A stretch of DNA of 64,000 nucleotides from an uncultured Sinobacteraceae bacterium. Its GTDB lineage: Bacteria; Pseudomonadota; Gammaproteobacteria; Steroidobacterales; Steroidobacteraceae. Location: contig CALEKY010000093.1 of assembly GCA_937902995.1 (NCBI GenBank), forward strand, positions 1-64,000, given 5' to 3'. The notes below the pieces were generated by a model. It was not told where the DNA came from and made no database searches. It saw only the letters and a list, made by a program, of their open reading frames with translations. Below are positions 46,298 through 55,930 of the stretch, one piece after another. Each line of letters starts with the position of its first letter. Position 1 is the stretch's first letter. The position numbers and the translations under genes were made by a program.

Positions 46298-47272
46298 ATG
46301 GATACCGCACTCGAATTCGTCCTCGAGATTTACCGCGCTGCGCAGGACACGTCGGCAGAGGAATTCGAAACGCTGACGCTGAAGCTGTTGCAGCATTGGA
46401 TTCCGTTTCGTTCGGCCGCCTGGTGCAGCAATGCGGGCATCGAGTCGGGTACCTACATCGTGCGTGGGTTGCAGAGCTTCAATGAGCCGGACACCATCGG
46501 CGATGATTTGCCGGCGCTCAATGCGAAGTATTCCGCTCAAATGGAACCGGTCGCAGCGCGGCCGGGCAGTGCCGTAAGGCGCTATACGCCGGCTCTCTAC
46601 GACGCCAAGCGTGCTGGGGACATCCAGGACTACATCCGTCGCTACGGCCATGAGCACAACTTGATCGTCGCCGACATCGCTTCTCCGGACGGTTGTGGAG
46701 AATGGTTGAGCCTTTTCAGGCCGGCGAGCATGGGGCCGTTCGAACAGGAGCACGAACGTGTACTGACGCTTCTCATGCCGCATCTCGTCGAGGCATTGAC
46801 TATCAACCGCAAGTTGATGCTCGGGAAGGACGGCATCGACCCGTCGGCACCCGGTGGCACGCGTGCGCTCGTGAAACCGAACGGCGAGATCCTTCACAGC
46901 GGCTCGCGCTTCTGCGATTTGCTGCGCAGCGATTGGACCGATTGGCGCTATACGCGGTTGCCGTCCCGGTTGCTCGAAGCGCTGAAACAACGCGGTAAGG
47001 CCGTCACGTGCGATGGATCAGTCGTCGTTACGGCCAAGCGGTTTGGCGATCTCATGTTCTTGTCTGCGAATCGGGTATCCTCGCTAGCGCGCCTGAGCGA
47101 CCGCGAACGCGTCGTCATTCGGCTCTATGCGAGCGGCAAGTCTCACAAAGAAATCGCTCAATCGCTCGATTTGGCGCCCACCACGATTCGCAATTTCATT
47201 CAGCACGCGTATCAAAAGCTGGGCGTTAGTAACAAAGCATCGCTCGTGCATTTGCTTCAAAGCGACAAGTGA
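46298..47272 (+). CDS. LuxR-type transcriptional regulator
   Basis: A 324-residue regulator whose last 60 residues are a LuxR/FixJ helix-turn-helix (LSDRERVVIRLYASGKSHKE, then APTTIRNFIQHAYQKLGVSN). The N-terminal 250 residues contain a GAF/PAS-like region without a recognised ligand motif and no response-regulator aspartate. It probably responds to a small molecule and may control the preceding esterase. An element-like heptad run begins 5 nt after its stop. Confidence 0.86.
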   Translation: MDTALEFVLEIYRAAQDTSAEEFETLTLKLLQHWIPFRSAAWCSNAGIESGTYIVRGLQSFNEPDTIGDDLPALNAKYSAQMEPVAARPGSAVRRYTPALYDAKRAGDIQDYIRRYGHEHNLIVADIASPDGCGEWLSLFRPASMGPFEQEHERVLTLLMPHLVEALTINRKLMLGKDGIDPSAPGGTRALVKPNGEILHSGSRFCDLLRSDWTDWRYTRLPSRLLEALKQRGKAVTCDGSVVVTAKRFGDLMFLSANRVSSLARLSDRERVVIRLYASGKSHKEIAQSLDLAPTTIRNFIQHAYQKLGVSNKASLVHLLQSDK

Positions 47273-47276
47273 AAGC

Positions 47277-47330
47277 AGGCTACAGGCCACCGGCAACAGG
47301 CCGTAGCCAACAGTGACGGCTACGGTCGCC
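47277..47330. repeat. heptad-type run and hairpin (element F, weak)
   Basis: aggctac, aggccac, cggcaac, aggccgt, agcc (47277-47308) has a 7-nt period. ccgtagcc (47301-47308) pairs perfectly with ggctacgg (47318-47325) across a 9-nt loop. It lies right after the LuxR gene and may also end its transcript. The remaining 160 bases to 47491 hold no gene. Confidence 0.55.
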
Positions 47331-47491
47331 AGCGGCGTCTGAGCTGGTCGTCGACTTTCAGTCATCGATTCCGTTTCTCGCTGCGTCGGATTTTCTTACT
47401 GTGCGCATGATGCATTTGCATCATGTTTCGCTTGCACGATGCCGATTAGGATGAAGCCGACCTACAAGTAGCTTTTCGGTGGATTCCATCC

Positions 47492-48271
47492 ATGGACGTT
47501 CGAAAACTTGCGGCTGTACTGCTCGCGCTATTCGCATTGAATCTCGCTGCGTGCGGCGGCGGAGGCGACGACGAAGACGCTGAAGACAGCGGCTCGTGGG
47601 TACCTCAGATCGCTCCCATCGCGGGTGTGTGGTCTGGGTCGATCACGGCGACGGGCTCGGGAACTTCATCGAATGCCGTCATGTTGGCCGATGAGAGCGG
47701 CGACATGATTCTGCGAATCTCAGTCCCGGGCACGGCCGGATATACGATTCGCGGCGACGCATGCTGCGAGACGTCGGGGAGCGGCACCGCGGATCTCTAT
47801 CAGAGCGGTGTCGTCGGAAGCACGCCGATCAACGTATCAGCGGCCATCCAAGGCAATACCGTCACCGGCAATTTCACTTTGAACGGCACTGCCTATTCGT
47901 TCAATCTCACTCGCTCGAATATTTACACGCAACCGACGTCGTTCCAGGCTATTGCCGGGACGTATACGCGTCAGCTCGCGCTGGGCTACACGCAGACGAT
48001 GACGATCAGCAGCACCGGCGAGATCATCGGTTCGGATACGTACGGATGCGTCTACAACGGGCAACTATCGCTACCGCGTCCCGATCGCACACTTTTCCGC
48101 GTCACATCGCTGACTGTGAGCTCTTGCACGGGCCCGAACACTTTGCATAACGGTTCGTACACGGGCTTGGCGACGCTCTCGCCCCAGGTTGCAGGCGGTC
48201 CGCTCGATGTCTTTCTCTACTATGTCACCGGTCCCACGGCGATCGTGCCGGTGGGCTTGATACGAAGCTGA
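47492..48271 (+). CDS. lipoprotein of unknown function
   Basis: A 259-residue secreted lipoprotein: hydrophobic signal with lipobox LNLAAC (Cys 21) followed by a Gly/Asp/Glu-rich spacer. The rest (from about 42, GVWSGSITATGSG) is rich in Ser, Thr and Gly with alternating beta pattern and contains paired cysteines (DACCETSG, YGCVYNG, SSCTG). This fits a beta-barrel or jelly-roll surface protein. No family is recognised. Confidence 0.75.
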   Translation: MDVRKLAAVLLALFALNLAACGGGGDDEDAEDSGSWVPQIAPIAGVWSGSITATGSGTSSNAVMLADESGDMILRISVPGTAGYTIRGDACCETSGSGTADLYQSGVVGSTPINVSAAIQGNTVTGNFTLNGTAYSFNLTRSNIYTQPTSFQAIAGTYTRQLALGYTQTMTISSTGEIIGSDTYGCVYNGQLSLPRPDRTLFRVTSLTVSSCTGPNTLHNGSYTGLATLSPQVAGGPLDVFLYYVTGPTAIVPVGLIRS

Positions 48272-48367
48272 CCTGGCGATTCGCGCGCCGCGCACGCTTG
48301 TCCTGCGCCGCCTCGACGTGCACGGATGCACTCGGACGGCCGCGGATGCGCCAATAGTGGGAGCGAC

Positions 48368-49555
48368 CTATTTCGCCTTCGGCATATACGCGATACCCAT
48401 CTGCGCGCCGATGTCGGGCGTGTTGTTGAAATTCGAAATGTTCTCCGTGATCGCGAGGCTCCACAGGATGTTCTTGCTGCGCGATTGCACGCCGAGACTC
48501 ATTTGATACTTCTCTTCTTTCAGCTCTTCGAGCGTGGTGTCCTGGATCACGCTCTGACTCACATAGCCTTGCAGGATGATGCTCGTCCTCGGCGTGAGTC
48601 CGTAGCTGTAACCCGCGAGAAATGTCGGAATGAGCTCCGAGCGGTCGCCCGGGATCTCGGGTCCGCCGGCATAGTAGACGCCGCTGCCGGCCAGATAGAT
48701 CGCGTGCCGGCCCGTCTCGCCGAGGCGACGCTGCAAAGTGAATTGAACGCCGTAATCGTGACGACCGGTCGACAGTAGAAAGCGTTCGCCGTCGACCGCG
48801 AACTTGGCGGCGACTTCCACGACAATGTCCCAGCCGAAGCGGGGCTGCGGCAGCGAATAACGAGCACCTAGCACCGGATCGCCGAAACCGCCTTCGGTGT
48901 TTCGGTCGAGCATCGCGAATCTCACGTCGCCGATGCCGTAAACGATCTGGAATTGATTCCTTGCGACGTAGTCGCGCCCTTGCTGACTGAACCCGAAGTT
49001 GTCGTGAAACGATTCGATCGTGCTGTCGAGCACGCCCGACCCGTAATGGATGTACGGTACCGTGACGTACACGCTCCAGTAATCGTTGAAACGGCGTTCG
49101 ACGATGAGATCTGCGTGCCCGATCTCGCCGTCGACGTAATAGGCATCGCCGGGCAAAGCGAGTATCGCTGCAGCATCCTCCGGGCGCAGCGGACGGCGCC
49201 CGATGTTGCGTTGTGCGAGGTAGTTGCGCACGTTGTTGCTCATGACGAACGTGTTCTGGTAGGCGTACAGAAGCTCGAACGTCCAAGTGCCGGCTTCGGC
49301 ATCTGCCGTGTGCGTAGGGAGCATGTCGAGCCTCAACAGGCCGAACGGCGATAGATCGCGTCCTCGCAGGAGTCCGGTGTGACTCCACCGTTGCGCAGTC
49401 TCGCGAGGCGTACCGTCGTCTTCGCGCACGTGTTCCGTAATTGCATCGTCGACGATGTCCTGCGCCGATGCGTCGACGACGAAGAACGGCAGGGCGAGCA
49501 GAGAGGCCAGCAGCCTCGCAGCATTCTGAAAACTGCGCCGATGGCGGGTAGTCAT
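48368..49555 (-). CDS. DUF3187-like outer-membrane beta-barrel protein
   Basis: A 395-residue protein with a signal peptide (cleaved near DASAQ, about 32) and a strand-rich body with aromatic girdle patterns. Segments such as SPFGLLRLDMLPT, TWTFELLYAYQNTFVMSN and TLEELKEEKYQMSLG match DUF3187 proteins. The C-terminus ends GIAYMPKAK rather than in an aromatic residue. Start MTTRHRRS at 49555 is selected; the frame opens far upstream across another gene. Function unknown. Confidence 0.75.
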   Translation of the reverse strand: MTTRHRRSFQNAARLLASLLALPFFVVDASAQDIVDDAITEHVREDDGTPRETAQRWSHTGLLRGRDLSPFGLLRLDMLPTHTADAEAGTWTFELLYAYQNTFVMSNNVRNYLAQRNIGRRPLRPEDAAAILALPGDAYYVDGEIGHADLIVERRFNDYWSVYVTVPYIHYGSGVLDSTIESFHDNFGFSQQGRDYVARNQFQIVYGIGDVRFAMLDRNTEGGFGDPVLGARYSLPQPRFGWDIVVEVAAKFAVDGERFLLSTGRHDYGVQFTLQRRLGETGRHAIYLAGSGVYYAGGPEIPGDRSELIPTFLAGYSYGLTPRTSIILQGYVSQSVIQDTTLEELKEEKYQMSLGVQSRSKNILWSLAITENISNFNNTPDIGAQMGIAYMPKAK

Positions 49556-49653
49556 TGCGAGTCTCACGAAGGGATGCGCGAGCAACGAATCGCGTGTCGG
49601 AAAGGTTCCGACCGAGCAAGGTGCGGATCGTTCATTCGCTTGCTGCTGCGTCG

Positions 49654-51066
49654 TTACAAGACCTTGCCCGGATTCATGATGCCGTGCGGGTCGAGCGTCC
49701 GTTTGATCGAACGCATCACTTCGAGCGCCACCGGATCCTTGTAGCGCACGAGCTCTTCGCGTTTGAGCTGCCCGATACCGTGCTCCGCGCTGAAGCTGCC
49801 GCCGTAGCGTGCCACCAGATCGTGCACGACGCGATTGATGCGCGGCGCAAGTGCGAGGAATTCCTCGGCTGGCTGATCGTGCGATTGGTTCACATTGAAA
49901 TGCAAATTGCCGTCGCCGAGATGGCCGTACGCGACCATGCGTCCGCGCGGTGCGATCTCGAGAATGGCGGCTGAGCCTTCCGCAATGAAACGCGGCAGTT
50001 CCGTCGTCGTGATGGAGATGTCGTGTTTGATGCTTGCGCCGTCCAGTCGTTGCGCTTCGGGGATCGTCTCCCGGAGCCGCCACAGTGCATCGCGCTGCGC
50101 TTCGCTTTCGGCGAACACAGCGTTCACGACTTCGCCGGCTTCGATGGCGCTCGCAAGCTCGGTTTCCATCGCTTCGCGCAAACCGGTGACATGCTTGCCC
50201 GCACCGACTTCGAGGAGCACATACCAGTCGTGACGCTCGTCGAACGGATCGCTTGTCTGCGGGATGTGTTGCGTGACCAGGTCGATGCCGATGCGAGGAA
50301 CGAGCTCGAATGTGGAGATCAGATCGCCGGTTGCCGAACGCAGACGCGATAGCAACGCGACGGCCGCTTGCGGGTCGGGGACGGCAACAAAGGCGGTGAC
50401 GATGTTCACTGGGCGCGAGAACAGTTTGATGGCCGCCGCCGTGATGACGCCCAGCGTGCCTTCCGCGCCGATGAATAGATCGCGCAAGTCGTAGCCGGTG
50501 TTGTCTTTACGCAAGGACTTCAGTGCATCGAGTACGCGGCCGTCGGGCAGCACCACCTCGAGCCCGAGGACCAAGTCGCGCATCATGCCGTAGCGCAAGA
50601 CTGCTGTGCCGCCGGCATTCGTCGAGAGATTGCCGCCCAACTGGCACGAGCCTTCGGATCCAAGGCTCAACGGGAACAGCCTATCCACTTCTGCGGCTGC
50701 GGCTTGTACATCGGCGAGCACGCAGCCGGCCTCGGCAATCATCGTGTAATTGTGCGGATCGACTGCACGTACTCGCCGCATGCGCGCGAGCGACAGAACG
50801 ATCTGCGAGCCGTCCGCGCTGGGCGTCGCTCCGCCGCAATATCCCGTGTTGCCGCCGACGGGTACGACACCGACGCGGGCTTCATTGCAGGCACGCAAGA
50901 TTGCCGAGACTTGCGCCGTGGAATCCGGTCGCAGCACTAGCGGAGTCGCGCCCCGATAGAGCTTGCGGTGATCGGTCGTGTACGGCGTAACGTCATCGGG
51001 CTGATCGAGATAACCCTGAGGTCCGACGATCGAGCGTAAATGGTCGAGGAGGGTGGCGGAGAGCAT
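49654..51066 (-). CDS. FAD-linked oxidase (D-2-hydroxyacid/D-2-hydroxyglutarate dehydrogenase-like)
   Basis: A 470-residue two-domain flavoprotein. The N-terminal PCMH FAD domain has VGVVPVGGNTGYCGGATPS and LGSEGSCQLGGNLSTNAGG, and the C-terminal FAD-oxidase domain has AYGHLGDGNLHFNV and AEHGIGQLKREEL, which carry the metal and active-site residues of the D-lactate/D-2-hydroxyglutarate/glycolate group. The start is ATG 51066 or GTG 51078. No partner FeS subunit gene is adjacent. Exact substrate undetermined. Confidence 0.88.
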   Translation of the reverse strand: MLSATLLDHLRSIVGPQGYLDQPDDVTPYTTDHRKLYRGATPLVLRPDSTAQVSAILRACNEARVGVVPVGGNTGYCGGATPSADGSQIVLSLARMRRVRAVDPHNYTMIAEAGCVLADVQAAAAEVDRLFPLSLGSEGSCQLGGNLSTNAGGTAVLRYGMMRDLVLGLEVVLPDGRVLDALKSLRKDNTGYDLRDLFIGAEGTLGVITAAAIKLFSRPVNIVTAFVAVPDPQAAVALLSRLRSATGDLISTFELVPRIGIDLVTQHIPQTSDPFDERHDWYVLLEVGAGKHVTGLREAMETELASAIEAGEVVNAVFAESEAQRDALWRLRETIPEAQRLDGASIKHDISITTTELPRFIAEGSAAILEIAPRGRMVAYGHLGDGNLHFNVNQSHDQPAEEFLALAPRINRVVHDLVARYGGSFSAEHGIGQLKREELVRYKDPVALEVMRSIKRTLDPHGIMNPGKVL

Positions 51067-51165
51067 GCGAACAGTCACGAGCGTTGAAGGCGGACGAGGT
51101 GCTTAGCATCGCACAGATGCCGGCGCCTTGGCGGACCGAAGCCATGTCAGCGACTTGCGCTCGGT

Positions 51166-51585
51166 TCATTCCAGAGCGGCGTCGTCGATCTCGGCAGTCG
51201 GTTCGTCGAATTCTCCCGGTTCGATCAGCCGGGCATCGATCAGTTTCAGGCCCTGGAGCTCGCACTCGAACTCTTGGTCTTCGCGTCCGGGTTCGCTCGC
51301 ATATCCCGCAATGAGACGCCCCGGCGGGATGCTTTCATCGACTGAAATTTCGAATGACGCTTGCAAGCCGACGAGCTTGCGGTCGATCAGCGCCTTTTGA
51401 CAGACGAACTGCGGGCACAAGCGCCGGGCATCCTCGTGCCCATCGAGCGAGTCGCAACCCTTGAGCACGACCGACTCTTTGGTGCGCAGCAGCCCTGGCC
51501 TTTTCAGTGTGTCGAGTAGCTCGAACAAGCCCCACAGGCTGATGCCGGCAACACCAGCCACGACGACCATACGCAGCGAGAGCAT
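51166..51585 (-). CDS. hypothetical membrane-anchored protein
   Basis: A 139-residue protein with one N-terminal membrane segment (about 6-24, VVVAGVAGISLWGLFELL) and a soluble acidic C-terminal part with three cysteines, two as a CPQFVC pair. GAGG 8 nt before ATG 51585 supports the start; the open frame continues further. It is transcribed from upstream of the FAD oxidase gene on the same strand, 100 nt apart. I do not recognise a family. Confidence 0.6.
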   Translation of the reverse strand: MLSLRMVVVAGVAGISLWGLFELLDTLKRPGLLRTKESVVLKGCDSLDGHEDARRLCPQFVCQKALIDRKLVGLQASFEISVDESIPPGRLIAGYASEPGREDQEFECELQGLKLIDARLIEPGEFDEPTAEIDDAALE

Positions 51586-51713
51586 TCGCGCGCCTCGGAT
51601 TCCAGCCCGAGCGCAGCGTAATCGCGGGCTCGGTTCTGCGCCACTGTCGCCGGGGAGGTGTGAAAGGAGAGCGGTACGGGCGAGTGCCGCCCGCACCGCG
51701 AACGATTGGAAAA

Positions 51714-52601
51714 TTAGAAGCTGGTGGCCTTGGCGAGCGCGGCAATGCGCTCTTCGAGCGGCGGGTGGGTCATGAACAGCCGCTTGAGGCCGCCTGCGAT
51801 GCTGCCGTTGATACCGAACGCGGCCATCTTGTCCGGCAACGGTCCGGCGCGGTGGGTTCGCAGCCGTTCGAGCGCGGCAATCATCGCTTCGCGCCCTGCC
51901 AGCCGGGCACCGCCCGCATCGGCACGGAATTCACGGTAGCGCGAGAACCACATGACGATGATCGTGGCGAGAATGCCGAGCACGAGCTCCGCCACGATCA
52001 CCGTGATGAGATAGGCCGGGCCGTAGCCGCGCTCGGTCTTGAAGACGACCCGATCCACCGTGTGACCGATCACGCGCGAAATGAAGATGACGAACGTGTT
52101 CACGACGCCCTGAATCAGTGTGAGCGTCACCATGTCGCCGTTGGCGATGTGGCTCACTTCGTGTGCGAGCACCGCTTCGGCCTCGCGCCGGGACATCGCA
52201 TTCAGCAGTCCGCTGCTGACGGCGACGAGAGCGTTGTCGCGTCGCGCGCCAGTTGCGAAGGCGTTCAGCTCCGGCGAATCGAAGATGCCGACCTCGGGCA
52301 TGCCGATGCCGGCCGCCTGTGCTTGACGGCGCACGGTTTCGACGAGCCAGGCTTCGTTCTGGTTGCGCGGCTGGTCGATCACGCGCACGCCCATCATGCG
52401 TTTCGCCGACCACTTGGAGATCGCCAGGGAAACGAGCGAGCCGGCAAACCCGAAGACGGCCGAGAAGATCAGCAGGTTCGTATAGTTCAGGCCCGTTCCC
52501 GATTCATCGAGAATCCGATCCACGCCGAGCAATCGCAGCGTGATGCTCAGCACGACGATGATGGCTAGGTTCGTGGCGACAAAAAGCAGGATTCGTTTCA
52601 T
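51714..52601 (-). CDS. htpX: membrane zinc protease HtpX
   Basis: A 295-residue inner-membrane M48 metalloprotease that removes damaged membrane proteins under stress. Two N-terminal helices (about 4-24, 40-62) precede HEVSH (147-151), two further helices and the third zinc ligand in [11 protein letters not shown] (about 222-232), then [11 protein letters not shown] at the end. Length and layout match E. coli HtpX (293). Monocistronic in appearance. Confidence 0.95.
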   Translation of the reverse strand: MKRILLFVATNLAIIVVLSITLRLLGVDRILDESGTGLNYTNLLIFSAVFGFAGSLVSLAISKWSAKRMMGVRVIDQPRNQNEAWLVETVRRQAQAAGIGMPEVGIFDSPELNAFATGARRDNALVAVSSGLLNAMSRREAEAVLAHEVSHIANGDMVTLTLIQGVVNTFVIFISRVIGHTVDRVVFKTERGYGPAYLITVIVAELVLGILATIIVMWFSRYREFRADAGGARLAGREAMIAALERLRTHRAGPLPDKMAAFGINGSIAGGLKRLFMTHPPLEERIAALAKATSF

Positions 52602-52838
52602 AGGACCTCGTTCAAACGAGCTGCAGCGGAAAACGATATCGGGGTGTCGCCGACCCCTTCAAGGCGCGCGCGACCACCGTACGGACGCCTTCATGCGCTG
52701 GCCGCGCACGCAGGCGTCTGCCCAGAATAGTCGTGAAGAGGTAAAAGCGCGAAACGTGCCGGGAGCGGCTGAGTCCGGATCGATTGCAGACCGGGTGGGA
52801 TGAGATCCGCGGAACCTCAGCGCACGATGGGACGACCG

Positions 52839-53168
52839 TTAATCGTCATCCCGATCGCCGTAATCGTCGTCGAAGTCCTCGTCGTCGTCCCAGTCGTCGT
52901 CCTCGTCCTCGTCCCAATCGTCGTCGTCGAGGTCGTCGTCATCGAGATCCTCGTCGTCTTCGTCGTCGTTCGACCAGCCTTCTGGCTCTTCGGCCTGCTC
53001 CAGGTCGAGCTCGTGCCAGGTGTCGAGATCGATCTCTTCGGTATCGCCGTTCTCATAGATGATCTCGACGATCTCCTCGTCGGGATCTACAGATAGCACC
53101 TGGAAGATCTCGTTATCTTCCAGATCTTCGTACCACTGCCCCGGAATCGGGTCGTAGTCTCTACCCAC
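52839..53168 (-). CDS. DUF6763-like protein with Asp-rich tail
   Basis: A 109-residue protein starting GTG 53168 with a GAGGTG site. The first 65 residues (GRDYDPIPGQWYEDLEDNE, YENGDTEEIDLDTWHELDLE, EEPEGWS) match the small DUF6763 family. The last 45 residues are almost only Asp and Glu with a few Trp, Tyr and Gly, a longer acidic tail than I would expect. Such tails can bind cations or basic proteins. Function unknown. The opposite strand shows a spurious Val-rich open frame because of the GAC/GAT codons. Confidence 0.78.
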   Translation of the reverse strand: MGRDYDPIPGQWYEDLEDNEIFQVLSVDPDEEIVEIIYENGDTEEIDLDTWHELDLEQAEEPEGWSNDDEDDEDLDDDDLDDDDWDEDEDDDWDDDEDFDDDYGDRDDD

Positions 53169-53442
53169 GTGACACCTCAAGCGAACGATCGGGAATCTGG
53201 TTGGTTACCAGGGGCGAGTGATATTAGGGGTTTCGCCCGGTGACAGGCAACGGCCAAGATGGGCATTGCTTGGCGGTGCGAACGAGTTCCTGCTCGAGCG
53301 CGTTGCCGGTTTGCGGCCATGACCAGCAAGGCCATCTGGTAAACTGCAACGCACATTCCGTGTTTCAACTGCATTCGCCTCCGGCGCACATTCCGAACGT
53401 GCCACGGGTCCGGCACATCACGGCGACCCTGTGACCTTTTAG

Positions 53443-54606
53443 ATGATTGCGAGCGACGCTGTGACTGCTGATCGGCCCGATAGCGCACTGCCCCTGCTCG
53501 ACGCGAGACGCGTCGTCGTCAAAGTCGGTTCCGCGCTGCTCGTCGATCGCGCGACCGGCCAGGTGAATCGCGCCTGGGTGGAAAGCCTGGCTGCCGATAT
53601 CGCGCATTTGCGCAAGCGCGGTCAGGACGTTCTATTGGTCTCTTCGGGCGCGATTGCGCTCGGCAGGCGGGCATTGGGTCTCGAGCCAGGCAAGCTGCGG
53701 CTCGAGGAAAGCCAAGCGGCTGCCGCAGTCGGCCAGATCCGTCTTGCGCACGCTTGGACCGAAGTGCTCGAGCGATACGGTCTGACGGTCGCCCAGATTT
53801 TGCTGACATTGGACGACACGGAGCAGCGGCGCCGCTACTTGAATGCGCGAAGCACGCTCGCGACCCTGCTGAAGTTCGGTTCGATTCCGGTCATCAACGA
53901 GAACGACACGGTCGCAACGGCAGAGATCCGTTACGGCGACAATGACCGGCTCGCGGCACGCGTCGCGCAGATGATGAGCGCCGACTGCTTGATATTGCTG
54001 TCGGATGTCGACGGCATGTACACCGCCGACCCGACGAAAAACCCGAACGCCGAGTTCCTATCCGAGATCCGTGCGATCACGCCGGAAATCGAACGCATGG
54101 CGGGCGGCGTGACCTCCGACGTGGGGACCGGCGGTATGGCGACGAAAGTGGCCGCCGCCAAGATTGCCGTCGCGGCCGGTTGCCACATGTGTATTGCCAG
54201 GGGACGCGAGCTGCACCCGCTCAGACGGATCGAGGACGGCGGACGCTGCACCTGGTTCTATCCGAGCGTTTCGCCGCAAACCGTGCGCAAACAATGGATT
54301 GCAGGCACATTGAAGCCGGCCGGCGAAATTTTCGTCGATGCGGGCGCCGCCCGTGCGCTGCTCAGCGGGAAAAGCCTGTTGCCGGCCGGTGTCGTCCGCG
54401 TTCGGGGCGTGTTCGAACGCGGCGATGCCGTCATCGTGCGCGATGAGCAGGGAGTTGAGCTCGCCCGCGGCCTGTCGGCCTATTCCAATGTGGATGCCGA
54501 CCGCTTGAAGGGGCGCAAGTCAGCCGAAATCGAAGCGCTGCTCGGCTATCGGGGTCGCGATGAGCTCATTCATCGCGACGACCTCGTGCTAACGCGTTTA
54601 CGTTGA
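53443..54606 (+). CDS. proB: glutamate 5-kinase
   Basis: A 387-residue ProB catalysing the first step of proline synthesis. The amino-acid-kinase domain (about 20-265) has [10 protein letters not shown] (24-33), [19 protein letters not shown] and [12 protein letters not shown]. The C-terminal PUA domain (about 290-365) is present, as in E. coli. proA lies 3 kb downstream, separated by two unrelated genes on both strands, so proB and proA are not one operon here. ATG 53443 gives normal length. Confidence 0.95.
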   Translation: MIASDAVTADRPDSALPLLDARRVVVKVGSALLVDRATGQVNRAWVESLAADIAHLRKRGQDVLLVSSGAIALGRRALGLEPGKLRLEESQAAAAVGQIRLAHAWTEVLERYGLTVAQILLTLDDTEQRRRYLNARSTLATLLKFGSIPVINENDTVATAEIRYGDNDRLAARVAQMMSADCLILLSDVDGMYTADPTKNPNAEFLSEIRAITPEIERMAGGVTSDVGTGGMATKVAAAKIAVAAGCHMCIARGRELHPLRRIEDGGRCTWFYPSVSPQTVRKQWIAGTLKPAGEIFVDAGAARALLSGKSLLPAGVVRVRGVFERGDAVIVRDEQGVELARGLSAYSNVDADRLKGRKSAEIEALLGYRGRDELIHRDDLVLTRLR

Positions 54607-54637
54607 TCGTAAGGGGTCAGCGACGACGTTTCCGCCG

Positions 54638-54901
54638 TCACTGACGGTTGACCGGGATGTCGTAGTAGTGCGAGGCCGGCGGATCGCTGGCGGGAAAAGT
54701 TCCTTTCAATGCATTGTCGATTTCCGGCTCGCTCGGTTGCTGCCGGTCGCGGCGGTTGCGGAAGAGCGACGCGAAGAACGGCGCGGCGATGAGCGCGATC
54801 CCGCCGATCAATGCCAGCGTGCTCAACCCGCCGAGCCGGTGTTTGGACGATTCGGCATAAGAACGATCGTCCCATTCTCCGTTGGAGCTTCGATTGCGCA
54901 T
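54638..54901 (-). CDS. small single-helix membrane protein with FPASDPPA motif
   Basis: An 87-residue protein with AAGGAGG five nt before ATG 54901. One membrane segment (about 27-48, STLALIGGIALIAAPFFASLF) is followed by a basic stretch and the C-terminal GTFPASDPPASHYYD, a motif found in many short uncharacterised proteins. No function is known. It is convergent with proB and overlaps an imperfect 10-bp stem at 54616-54645. Confidence 0.68.
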   Translation of the reverse strand: MRNRSSNGEWDDRSYAESSKHRLGGLSTLALIGGIALIAAPFFASLFRNRRDRQQPSEPEIDNALKGTFPASDPPASHYYDIPVNRQ

Positions 54902-54970
54902 GTGGCCTCCTTCGTGACTACGCAAGGAGGACGCACCGCGCACGTTCCCAGTTCCGATTCCGAGCCGAAA

Positions 54971-55756
54971 CTACATTTTCGGAGGCACGATCGGGTGCGA
55001 CGCCGACAGGCCGCCATCGACCGGGAATGCTTGCCCGTTCACATAGGAAGACTCGTCGCTGGCCAGGAATAACGCCATATAGGCGATCTCGATCGGCGCG
55101 CCCGCGCGACGCAACGGATTCAACTGTCCGATCTTGTGCTCCGTTCCTCGTGAACGCGCCATTTCGAAGATCGGCCGCGTCATTCCCGTTTCGATGAGGC
55201 CGGGGCAAATCGCATTGATGCGAACGCCAGTACCGCTCAATTGATACGCCGTCGTTTGGACCAGGCTGATGACGCCCGCTTTGCTGGCGCTGTACGGAGA
55301 ACCGCCGGCGCCGGAGCGCAGACCGGCCACCGAGGCCGTACAAATGATCGAACCCTTGCCGCGCGGTGTCATGACGCGGGCGGCGTGTTTGACCGCGAGA
55401 AAGGTCCCCAGCAAGTTGACCTTGAAGATGTTGGTCCAGAGCTCGACGGTCTGTTCTTGAAGCGGCACGATGCCGCCGCTGATTCCGGCGTTCGCGAAAC
55501 ACACGTCGAGTGCGCCGTATTCGCGGACCGCGGTGTCGATGGCCTCGGAAATGTTGGCCTCATCGGAAGAATCTTTGACGAAAGTCAGGACTTTGCCGCC
55601 TTCCTTACGGATCTGCGCTGCGGTCTCCTCGACCTCGGGAGAACGATCCAGCACCACGAGGTTGGCTCCCTCGGAGGCGAACAGAATTGCGCTCGCGCGG
55701 CCGATTCCGCTTGCCGCACCGGTCACGAGGGCCGTCTTTCCTTCCAATCGCTTCAT
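54971..55756 (-). CDS. SDR family oxidoreductase
   Basis: A 261-residue classical short-chain dehydrogenase with TGAASGIG (12-19), NAG (89-91), catalytic Ser 142 (TASVAG), Y155 and K159 (YSASK), and PGLIETGMT. ATG 55756 (MKRLEGKTALVTG) is the natural start. It is divergent from the acyl-CoA ligase with about 170 nt between them, a pairing that suggests shared use, perhaps in degradation of an alcohol or hydroxy acid. Substrate unknown. Confidence 0.9.
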   Translation of the reverse strand: MKRLEGKTALVTGAASGIGRASAILFASEGANLVVLDRSPEVEETAAQIRKEGGKVLTFVKDSSDEANISEAIDTAVREYGALDVCFANAGISGGIVPLQEQTVELWTNIFKVNLLGTFLAVKHAARVMTPRGKGSIICTASVAGLRSGAGGSPYSASKAGVISLVQTTAYQLSGTGVRINAICPGLIETGMTRPIFEMARSRGTEHKIGQLNPLRRAGAPIEIAYMALFLASDESSYVNGQAFPVDGGLSASHPIVPPKM

Positions 55757-55930
55757 GGCTCTTCGATGCTCCTGTTCTTGCGAGACGCTTGAGTGTCTCA
55801 CACTCGTCGGCATGGGGCAGCGTTCCCGCGGGGCCGCTCGACGCTTCTTTGGGATCCTGGTCCGATGTCCAGGGCTGTGGCATTGTGCGCAGCTGTTTGC
55901 AAGTGGGTCGTCCTTGAGTCGATTCGAATC

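Noticed and set aside
52800..53096. Apparent Val/Ile-rich membrane protein on the plus strand
   Set aside because: It is the complement of the Asp-rich tail of the DUF6763 gene and only looks like a membrane protein because GAC reads GTC on the other strand.
55793..55930. N-terminal extension of the acyl-CoA ligase
   Set aside because: The first 46 residues lack family similarity, and ATG 55931 begins the normal ligase N-terminus.
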